From DAOUAT01 sp964551735 (lineage in GTDB: Bacteria; Chloroflexota; Anaerolineae; CG2-30-64-16): a stretch of 64,000 nucleotides of DNA. The DNA lies in contig CAZKEF010000006.1 of the NCBI GenBank assembly GCA_964551735.1, positions 1-64,000 of the forward strand, given 5' to 3'. This document shows, one piece after another, positions 7,633 to 13,985 of the stretch (position 1 is its first letter; each line of letters starts with the position of its first letter). The position numbers and the translations under genes are program-made. The notes beneath the pieces were generated by a model. It was not told the DNA's origin. It made no database searches and was given only the letters and a program-made list of their open reading frames with translations.

Positions 7633-8418
7633 ATGCCCAAATTCGCAGCCAACCTAACAATGCTTTACGGCGACAGCCCCTTCCTGGCCCGTTTCAGCCG
7701 GGCGCAGGCCTCAGGCTTCCGTTACGTCGAATATCTGTTTCCCTACGAATACGACATCCCTGCGCTGGCGGCCGCGTTGGCCGATAACGGCCTGCAACAG
7801 GTGCTGTTTAACCTGCCGGCCGGCGACTGGGCCGCGGGCGAGCGCGGCATCGCGGCGCTGCCCGGCCGGGTTGACGAGTTCCGGCAGGGGGTGGCGCGCG
7901 CGATCGCGGTCGCCCAAGCCCTGGGCGTGCCCCGACTCAACTGTCTGGTGGGCAAGCGCGATCCGCACGTGGCCCTGGCCGCTCAGCAGGCCGTGATGGT
8001 CGAGAACTTGCGTTACGCCGCGGGCGCCCTGGCCGCGGCCGGGATCGGCCTGGTCATCGAGATGCTCAACCCCTTCGACGCGCCGGGCTTCCTGATTGAT
8101 TCCCCGCGGACCGCGTTTCAGGTGCAGGATCGGGTTGGCTCGGCCAACCTGAAGATCCAGTACGACATCTATCACGCCCAGCGCTCCGAGGGCGAGCTGG
8201 CGAACACACTGCAAAAGCACCTGGACCGCATCGCCCACATCCAGATCGCGGACAACCCTGGCCGCCACCAGCCTGGCACCGGCGAGATCAACTACCGCTT
8301 CCTGTTCGACTTGCTCGACCGGCTCGGTTACGCGGGGTATGTGGGATTGGAATATGTGCCGCTGGGGACAACGGAAGAATCGCTGGCGTGGGTGCAGGAG
8401 TACGGATACGCGTTGTAA
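7633..8418 (+). CDS. hyi: Hydroxypyruvate isomerase (Hyi)
   Basis: Interconverts hydroxypyruvate and tartronate semialdehyde. The 261 residues align throughout with E. coli Hyi as I remember it. Shared blocks are FAANLTMLYGD at the N-terminus, LPAGDWAAGERGIA, INCLVGK-like LNCLVGK, NLKIQYDIYHAQRSEGEL, IQIADNPGRHQPGTGEINY, and GLEYVP near the end. This is an AP-endonuclease-2/xylose-isomerase-like TIM barrel with metal ligands among the conserved Glu, Asp, His and Glu. The ATG at 7633 follows GAGAGGAG. An upstream in-frame extension was rejected as non-conserved. glxR follows after 13 bases, which supports a glyoxylate/glycerate role. No glyoxylate carboligase or glycerate kinase is in the window. 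Confidence 0.92.
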   Translation: MPKFAANLTMLYGDSPFLARFSRAQASGFRYVEYLFPYEYDIPALAAALADNGLQQVLFNLPAGDWAAGERGIAALPGRVDEFRQGVARAIAVAQALGVPRLNCLVGKRDPHVALAAQQAVMVENLRYAAGALAAAGIGLVIEMLNPFDAPGFLIDSPRTAFQVQDRVGSANLKIQYDIYHAQRSEGELANTLQKHLDRIAHIQIADNPGRHQPGTGEINYRFLFDLLDRLGYAGYVGLEYVPLGTTEESLAWVQEYGYAL

Positions 8419-8431
8419 GGAGGAGTTCATC

Positions 8432-9331
8432 ATGGAACGCATCGGATTCATCGGCCTCGGCATCATGGGCAAGCCCATGGCGCAGAATCTGCTTAAGGCC
8501 GGCTACCCCCTGACCGTGGTCGAGCGCGCGTCCGCGGGCACACGGGAGCTAATCGCGGCCGGCGCGCAGGTCCGGCCCACGCCCGCCGCGGTGGCCGCGG
8601 CCAGCGACGTGATCATCACCATGTTGCCCGATTCGCCGCAGGTGGAAGAGGTCATCCTGGGGCCTGACGGCGTGCTGGCCGGCATCTATCCGGGCGGCCT
8701 GGTCATTGACATGAGCACCATCCTGCCCTCGGTCGCGCGGCGGGTGGCCGCGGCCGCGCGTGAGGTGGGCGCGATCGCGCTGGACGCGCCGGTCTCAGGC
8801 GGCGAGGTGGGCGCGCAAAACGCGACCCTGTCCATCATGGTCGGCGGCCCAGAGACTGCGTTCATGCGCGCCCGGCCGATCTTCGAGAAGATGGGCCAGA
8901 ACATCGTGCACGTGGGCGAGGCGGGCGCGGGCCAGGTGACTAAGGCTGCCAACCAGGTTGTAGTGGCCGTGACCATCGCGGCTGTGAGCGAAGCGCTGGT
9001 GTTGGCCGCCAAGGCCGGGGCCGATCCGGCCAGGGTGCGCGAGGCGCTGTTGGGCGGCTTCGCCCAGAGCCGCATCCTCGACCTCCACGGCAACCGCATC
9101 CTGCAGCGCAATTTCCAGCCCGGCTTCAAGGCCCAATTGCACCGCAAGGACCTTAGCATCATCCTGGACACCGCGCGGGAGCTGGGCGTGGCGCTGCCGG
9201 CCACCGGCGTCGTCACCGAGCTGATGAACGCGCTCATCGCCCGCGGCGGGGGGGAGCTAGATCACTCCGCGCTGGTGACGGTGTTGGAGGCGTTGGCCGA
9301 TTTCCGGGTGGAGACACCAGGCAAGGACTAA
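8432..9331 (+). CDS. glxR: Tartronate semialdehyde reductase (2-hydroxy-3-oxopropionate reductase)
   Basis: NAD(P)H-dependent reductase that makes D-glycerate from tartronate semialdehyde, the step after Hyi. It is a beta-hydroxyacid dehydrogenase: the Rossmann motif IGFIGLGIMG at the N-terminus (G8, G10, G13), the substrate-binding block DAPVSGGEVGA, and the catalytic-lysine helix containing TKAANQ. Length of 299 residues is typical. AAGGAGGAG precedes the ATG at 8432. The operon with hyi makes the tartronate semialdehyde assignment more likely than 3-hydroxyisobutyrate dehydrogenase, which is the main alternative within the family. Confidence 0.88.
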   Translation: MERIGFIGLGIMGKPMAQNLLKAGYPLTVVERASAGTRELIAAGAQVRPTPAAVAAASDVIITMLPDSPQVEEVILGPDGVLAGIYPGGLVIDMSTILPSVARRVAAAAREVGAIALDAPVSGGEVGAQNATLSIMVGGPETAFMRARPIFEKMGQNIVHVGEAGAGQVTKAANQVVVAVTIAAVSEALVLAAKAGADPARVREALLGGFAQSRILDLHGNRILQRNFQPGFKAQLHRKDLSIILDTARELGVALPATGVVTELMNALIARGGGELDHSALVTVLEALADFRVETPGKD

Positions 9332-9349
9332 CGACGTAGATATACCCTC

Positions 9350-9418
9350 CTCACGCAAAGGCGCAAAGCCGCCAAGACAAGACAGAGAATCTTTGCGTTC
9401 TTGGCGGCTTTGCGTGAG
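9350..9418. repeat. Intergenic inverted repeat before purA
   Basis: CTCACGCAAAGGCGCAAAGC (9350 onwards) is mirrored by GCGGCTTTGCGTGAG (to 9418). The arms are about 28 bases with few mismatches. Confidence 0.75.
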
Positions 9419-9455
9419 TCGGGATCGTGATGCACTGACTATCAGGAGCTATCTC

Positions 9456-10721
9456 ATGACTGTTACCGCAGTCGTCGGCGCGCAGTGGGGCGACGAGGGC
9501 AAGGGCCGCATCGTGGACTATCTGGCCCAGCACGCCGACATGGTGATCCGTTTCCAGGGCGGCGACAACGCGGGCCACACCGTGGTCAATGACCGGGGCA
9601 CGTTCCGGCTGCACCTGGCCCCCTCCGGCATCTTCAACCCGGCCACCCAGTGCATCGTCGGGCCGGGCGCGGTGGTCAACCCCGATACGCTGCTGGCTGA
9701 ACTGGCCGAGCTGGTCGCGGCCGGCGTGGACACGGGCAACCTGTGGCTCTCGGAGCGCGCACACCTGATCCTGCCCTACCACCGGCTGCTGGATGGCCTG
9801 GAGGAGGCAGCCCGCGGCGGCCAGCAGATCGGCACCACCAAACGGGGCATCGGCCCGGCCTACGCGGACAAGGCTGCGCGCACGGGCCTGCGCCTGGGCG
9901 ACCTGCTGCGGCCTGCCCACCTGCGGGAACGGCTGGCGGCGAGCCTGGCGCACAAAAACCTGACCCTGGCCCACTTCGGCCAGCCGCCCCTGGCGTTGGA
10001 CGACCTGCTGGCCCAGGTCGAGGCGTGGCGCGCGGCCCTGGGCGATCGCATCGTGGACACGCTGCCGCGAGTGCAGGCGGCCGTGCGCGGGGGGCAGGCC
10101 GTGCTGTTGGAAGGCCAGCTCGGCGTGATGCGCGACCTGGATTGGGGCACCTACCCCTTCGTCACCTCATCGAACCCCATTGCCGGCGGCGCGTGCGCGG
10201 GCGCAGGGCTGCCCCCCTCGGCCATCACCGAGGTCATCGGTGTAGCGAAGGCCTACTGCACCGCGGTGGGCGCGGGGCCGTTCCCCACGGAGCTGCGAGA
10301 CGAGACCGGCGCGCGGCTCCGCGAGGTCGGCGGCGAATACGGCGCCACTACCGGCCGGCCGCGGCGCTGCGGCTGGCTGGACGGCGTCGCGTTGCCCTAC
10401 GCGGCCTGGCTCAACGGCTTCACCGGCCTGGCGATCACGAAGCTGGACGTGCTGGATGGCCTGCCCGAGCTCAAGATCTGCACCGGTTACCGGTTGGAGG
10501 GCCAGCTCATCGCCCACGTGCCGGATACACCGGACTACGAGCGCTGCGAGCCGGTTTACGAGACCTGGTCGGGCTGGGCCGGCTCAACCCGAGACGCGCG
10601 GCGCTGGGACGACCTGCCGGCCGCGGCCCAGGCCTACCTGCGACGCATCACCGAGCTGGCCGGCGTGCCGATCAAGTACGTGTCCGTTGGGCCGGAACGT
10701 GGGCAGTTGATCGTGTCATGA
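9456..10721 (+). CDS. purA: Adenylosuccinate synthetase
   Basis: GTP-dependent ligation of aspartate to IMP, the first committed step to AMP. It shows GAQWGDEGKG at residues 8-17 (catalytic Asp13), the GHTVV block with the catalytic His, GTTKRGIGPAYADKAARTG, the IMP/GTP-binding GQLG(V)MRDLDWGTYPFVTSSNP, and TTGRPRRCGWLD. The 421 residues match the family. AGGAG lies 7 bases before the ATG at 9456. The purA stop overlaps the purB start (ATGA), so the two AMP-branch genes are translationally coupled. Confidence 0.97.
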   Translation: MTVTAVVGAQWGDEGKGRIVDYLAQHADMVIRFQGGDNAGHTVVNDRGTFRLHLAPSGIFNPATQCIVGPGAVVNPDTLLAELAELVAAGVDTGNLWLSERAHLILPYHRLLDGLEEAARGGQQIGTTKRGIGPAYADKAARTGLRLGDLLRPAHLRERLAASLAHKNLTLAHFGQPPLALDDLLAQVEAWRAALGDRIVDTLPRVQAAVRGGQAVLLEGQLGVMRDLDWGTYPFVTSSNPIAGGACAGAGLPPSAITEVIGVAKAYCTAVGAGPFPTELRDETGARLREVGGEYGATTGRPRRCGWLDGVALPYAAWLNGFTGLAITKLDVLDGLPELKICTGYRLEGQLIAHVPDTPDYERCEPVYETWSGWAGSTRDARRWDDLPAAAQAYLRRITELAGVPIKYVSVGPERGQLIVS

Positions 10722-12307
10722 CCACCTTCACCCACGACACCTATCTCTCCCCCTTCACCTGGCGCTACGGCTCGCCTGAGATGCGGGCGCTGTGGAGCGA
10801 AGCGGCCCGGCGTCGGCTCTGGCGGCGCATCTGGGTGGCGCTGGCCGAGGCGGAGCAGGCTGCCGGATTGGTGACCGCCGAGCAAGTCGCCGATCTGCGC
10901 ACCCACCAGGATGAGGTTGACCTGGCCCGCGCGGCCGAGATCGAGGCCGAGATCCACCACGACCTGATGGCCGAGGTGCGGGCCTACGCCGAACAGTGCC
11001 CGGTCGGCGGCGGCGTCATCCACCTGGGCGCGACCTCCATGGACATCGAGGACAACGCCGATGCGCTGCGCATCCGCGCTGCCCTGGACCTCGTCCTGGC
11101 GGGTCTGCGCGCGGTGCTTCTGGCCTTCGCCGGCCAGATCGAGCGCTGGGCCGACGCGCCAACCATGGCCTTCACCCACCTGCAGCCGGCCGAGCCGACC
11201 ACCGTGGGTTACCGCCTGGCGCAGACCGCACAAGATCTGCTGGCTGATTACGACGAATTAAGCCGTGCCCGCGCGAGCATCCGCGGCAAAGGGTTCAAGG
11301 GCGCGGTGGGCACGTCGGCATCGTATACGCAGCTGCTTCAAAGGACCGTCATTCTGAGCGGCATAAACAGGAAAGCCCCCTCGCCCAGCCAAGCCAGCGA
11401 AGAATCTGAGTCCTGTCACGGACGAGACCCTTCGCTGGCTGATCGCCGCGATGCGATGTTCGTGTCAGGCCCGCTCAGGGTGACAAGTGAGAGTGGTCAT
11501 GCGGATGCGGAAGCAGGTTCTTCGACGGCTGACTTCGAGTCCCGCATCATGTCCGCGCTGGGCCTGGAAGCCTTCCCCGTCGCCACGCAGACCTACCCGC
11601 GCAAGCAGGATTACCGCGTGGTGGCCGCGCTGGCCGGGCTGGGCGCGACCCTCTACAAGTTCGCGTTCGATCTGCGCGTGCTGCAGTCGCCGCCCATCGG
11701 CGAGTGGGCCGAGCCGTTCGCCGCGCGGCAGGTGGGCTCCAGCGCGATGCCGTTCAAGCGCAACCCGATCCACGCGGAAAACATGGACAGCCTGGCCCGC
11801 CAACTGGCCGCGCTGCCGCGCATCGCGTGGGATAACGCCGCTCACAGCCTGCTGGAGCGCACCTTGGACGACTCGGCTAACCGGCGTAGCCTGCTCCCGG
11901 AAGCGTTCCTGATCGCCGACGAGCTGTTGCGCCGCGGTCGGAAGCTGATCGAGGGCTTGCAGGTTGACCGCGGGGCCGCCGAGCGCCTGCTGGCGGCTTA
12001 CGGCCCCTTTGCCGCCACCGAACGACTGCTGATGGCGCTGGCCGTGCGCGGGGGCGACCGCCAGGCGCTGCACGAGGTCATCCGTGAGCACGCCATGGTT
12101 GCCTGGGTTGACGTGCAGGCCGGCCGGCCGAATCCACTGATCGACGCGCTGTGCGTTGACCCGCGCATCACGCAGCACGCAACGCGCGCCGAAGTGCGTT
12201 CCTGGCTCGATGCGGCTGGCTACGTCGGCGACGCGCCGGCCCGCGCCCGCGCCTTGGCGGCTCTGGTTCGTCAACGATTGGACTTCTCAATATCTTCGGG
12301 ATTGTAG
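10718..12307 (+). CDS. purB: Adenylosuccinate lyase with an internal repeat-encoded insertion
   Basis: Splits adenylosuccinate and SAICAR in purine synthesis. It is a fumarase/aspartase-superfamily enzyme with HLGATSMDIEDNA, THLQPAEPTTVGYR and the superfamily signature GSSAMPFKRNP (340-350). At 529 residues it is about 50-70 longer than relatives. The excess is a Ser/Glu/Arg-rich insert at about residues 211-268, between the conserved GAVGTSASYTQLL and the ALGLEAFPVATQTYPRKQDY segments. Residues 211-256 come from a 137-base palindrome. Both flanks are intact and in frame, so the enzyme is probably functional with an extruded loop near the active-site lid. It overlaps purA by 4 bases. Confidence 0.95.
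   Translation: MTTFTHDTYLSPFTWRYGSPEMRALWSEAARRRLWRRIWVALAEAEQAAGLVTAEQVADLRTHQDEVDLARAAEIEAEIHHDLMAEVRAYAEQCPVGGGVIHLGATSMDIEDNADALRIRAALDLVLAGLRAVLLAFAGQIERWADAPTMAFTHLQPAEPTTVGYRLAQTAQDLLADYDELSRARASIRGKGFKGAVGTSASYTQLLQRTVILSGINRKAPSPSQASEESESCHGRDPSLADRRDAMFVSGPLRVTSESGHADAEAGSSTADFESRIMSALGLEAFPVATQTYPRKQDYRVVAALAGLGATLYKFAFDLRVLQSPPIGEWAEPFAARQVGSSAMPFKRNPIHAENMDSLARQLAALPRIAWDNAAHSLLERTLDDSANRRSLLPEAFLIADELLRRGRKLIEGLQVDRGAAERLLAAYGPFAATERLLMALAVRGGDRQALHEVIREHAMVAWVDVQAGRPNPLIDALCVDPRITQHATRAEVRSWLDAAGYVGDAPARARALAALVRQRLDFSISSGL
11348..11484. repeat. 137-base palindromic element in frame inside purB
   Basis: The outer arms GTCATTCTGAGCGGC (11348-11362) and GCCCGCTCAGGGTGAC (11469-11484) enclose inner arms GCCAGCGAAG and CTTCGCTGGC. 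It is related to the CCTTCGAC/GCTCAGG elements elsewhere in the window. Confidence 0.8.
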
Positions 12308-12318
12308 CCTCCGGCGGT

Positions 12319-12348
12319 TTGACAAAAGCGCCTGGGTTGCGGCATAAT
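12319..12348 (+). promoter_or_regulatory. Promoter of the T-box-pheST unit
   Basis: TTGACA (12319-12324), 18 bases, CATAAT (12343-12348). Predicted start is about 12355, a few bases before the T-box Stem I region. Confidence 0.75.
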
Positions 12349-12354
12349 CCTCAA

Positions 12355-12757
12355 CACAAACTGATAGACACAACCCCACAGGCTGTGACGGAGGAAAGTA
12401 GGCGCGGGGATGACCCCAGAGAGACCGGGTCCCAACGATGGGGCTGCAAGCCCGGCCGCCATGAACCACGCCGAAGTTCCCTCCCGAGCCGGACGAGGGA
12501 AACGGATTGCGAATTGACGATTTCGGATTGTGGATTGAGTCTGTTTGACGAGGGCTAAATCCGCAATCCACAATCGAAAATCCGCAATCAAGTAAGTAGT
12601 TCGTCCCGGCAGCCCACCGTTACCAGGGCGACCGGTAAGTCCGTCGAATCGGGCCGCCGGGGTAGAGGGCCCTCGCGCGGGCGAGGGAACCAGGGTGGTA
12701 CCGCGAAGTCGAGCAGCGCTTCGTCCCTGTTTGGGATGGGGTGCTGTTTTTGTTTTT
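12355..12757 (+). ncRNA. T-box leader specific for tRNA-Phe, controlling pheS-pheT
   Basis: A tRNA-sensing transcription attenuator. The T-box sequence AGGGTGGTACCGCG is exact at 12692-12705. It is followed by a terminator hairpin (TCGTCCC / GGGATGGG) and a T-rich run (12746-12757). In Stem I, an AGAGAGACC motif and GGCTGCAAGCC precede the specifier loop GAAGTTCCC, placing a TTC (Phe) codon at 12477-12479. This agrees with the downstream pheST genes. Uncharged tRNA-Phe would pair with the specifier and the T-box bulge and prevent termination. An 86-base palindrome (12504-12589) is inserted in the loop of a small stem (GGACGA / TCGTCC) between Stem I and the antiterminator domain. Confidence 0.9.
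12504..12589. repeat. Palindromic element inside the T-box leader
   Basis: GGATTGCGAATTGACGATTT (from 12504) is mirrored by AAAATCCGCAATC (to 12589). The arms are about 33 bases. It would form its own hairpin in the RNA between the specifier and antiterminator domains. Confidence 0.8.
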
Positions 12758-12760
12758 GCG

Positions 12761-12824
12761 TTGGAACGCGCAAACGTTGAAACGTCAGAACGTTAGAACG
12801 TTGGAACGTGCAAACGTGCAAACG
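12761..12824. repeat. AACGTT-type array upstream of pheS
   Basis: A run of about 9-12-base units built on GAACGTT, AAACGTG and GAACGTG, directly before the pheS ribosome site. A shorter copy precedes pheT. Confidence 0.7.
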
Positions 12825-12840
12825 AAGCTATGGAGGAATC

Positions 12841-13935
12841 ATGCACGAAAATCTGATCCACCTGCGAGACGAAGCGCTGGCGGCCCTGGCCGGCGCGGCC
12901 GAGGCGGCCGCGCTGGAAGCCTGGCGCGTGCGCTATTTGAGCCGCAAGGGCGGTGCGCTGACCGCGGCAATGAGTGTTTTGGGCAGCCTGCCCAGGGAGG
13001 AGCGTCCCGCCTACGGCGCCGCGGCCAACGAGGTCAAAGCAGCGCTGGAGGCCGCGTTTACTGAGCGGCAGGACGCATTGAAGGCCGAGGCGCTGGCCGC
13101 TGAACTCGCCGCGGGCGCGGTGGATGTCACCCTGCCCGGCCGGCCGCCCAGCATCGGCCATCTGCACGTCACCACGCAAAACCTGCGCCAGCTCTACGCG
13201 GTCTTCGCGGGGATGGGCTTCGAGGTCTACGACGCGCCGGACGTGGAAACGGACGAGTACAACTTCGGCCTGCTCAACATCCCCCCCTACCACCCGGCGC
13301 GCGACATGTGGGACACCTTCTGGGTGAGCCAGGATGTAGGGGCGGGTTTGCATACGCGTTCGGGCGGTGCAGGAAACGAGACTCAAAAACCCACCCCTAC
13401 CCTCGTGATGCGCACGCACACCAGCCCCGGCCAGATCCGCGCCATGCGCCAGCGCTGCCCGGAACCGATCCGCGTGGTGCTGCCCGGCAAGTGCTACCGT
13501 TATGAACAGATCACTGCACGATCGGAGCACCAGTTCTACCAGATGGAAGGCCTGGTCGTGGGCAAGGGCATCCGTATGACCGACCTGATCGGCACACTGC
13601 GCGAGTTCGCCCGGCAGATGTATGGGAGCGGGCGCAAGCTGCGGGTGCGCGGCAGCTACTTCCCCTTCACCGAGCCCAGCATCGAGGCCGACATGGACTG
13701 CGTGCTGTGCGAGGGCAAGGGCTGTCCAGTCTGCAAATACACCGGCTGGCTGGAAATCGCCGGCGCGGGGATGGTGCACCCCGTCGTGCTGCGCAACGGC
13801 GGCTACGATCCTGATTTGTATTCTGGCTACGCGTTCGGCATGGGTGTCGAACGGCCGACGATGCTGAAGTACAACGTGAAAGATATCCGGTATTTCTATG
13901 GGAACGATTTGCGGTTTTTAGGGCAGTTTGGATGA
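12841..13935 (+). CDS. pheS: Phenylalanyl-tRNA synthetase alpha subunit with an in-frame repeat insertion
   Basis: Catalytic subunit of the (alpha-beta)2 class II enzyme. It has an N-terminal coiled-coil arm (about 1-80), then catalytic motifs: LLNIPPYHPARDMWDTF, RTHTSPGQIRAM, the motif-2 region GKCYRYEQITARSEHQFYQ, SYFPFTEPSIEAD and motif 3 GMGVERPTM. Length is 364 against a usual 340-350. The excess (about residues 166-187) lies between DTFWV and MRTHTSP and is encoded by a 65-base palindrome of the GTAGGGGCGGGTTT family. GGAGG at 12832-12836 sets the ATG at 12841. A short Cys4 segment (CVLCEGKGCPVCK) near the end is a zinc-finger-like detail seen in some relatives. The T-box upstream regulates it. 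Confidence 0.95.
   Translation: MHENLIHLRDEALAALAGAAEAAALEAWRVRYLSRKGGALTAAMSVLGSLPREERPAYGAAANEVKAALEAAFTERQDALKAEALAAELAAGAVDVTLPGRPPSIGHLHVTTQNLRQLYAVFAGMGFEVYDAPDVETDEYNFGLLNIPPYHPARDMWDTFWVSQDVGAGLHTRSGGAGNETQKPTPTLVMRTHTSPGQIRAMRQRCPEPIRVVLPGKCYRYEQITARSEHQFYQMEGLVVGKGIRMTDLIGTLREFARQMYGSGRKLRVRGSYFPFTEPSIEADMDCVLCEGKGCPVCKYTGWLEIAGAGMVHPVVLRNGGYDPDLYSGYAFGMGVERPTMLKYNVKDIRYFYGNDLRFLGQFG
13336..13400. repeat. 65-base palindromic element in frame inside pheS
   Basis: GTAGGGGCGGGTTT (13336-13349) is mirrored by AAACCCACCCCTAC (13387-13400). The same family occurs between genes at 20218-20320 and as a variant at 34609-34670. Confidence 0.8.
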
Positions 13936-13970
13936 ACGTTGGAACGTTAGAACGTGCAAACGTGTAAACG
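13935..13970. repeat. AACGTT-type array between pheS and pheT
   Basis: AACGTTGGAACGTTAGAACG and the following GTGCAAACGTGTAAACG match the array before pheS. It fills the gap up to the pheT ribosome site. Confidence 0.7.
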
Positions 13971-13985
13971 ACAAGGAACACGGCT

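Noticed and set aside
9743..10717. Long open frame upstream of and in frame with purB
   Set aside because: It overlaps purA in another frame; the translation is Gly/Arg/Ala-rich without family motifs, and purB starts at ATG 10718 with conserved sequence. High GC content explains the open frame.
12761..12824. Possible CRISPR array
   Set aside because: Units are very short (9-12 bases), directly adjacent without spacers, and no cas genes are near.
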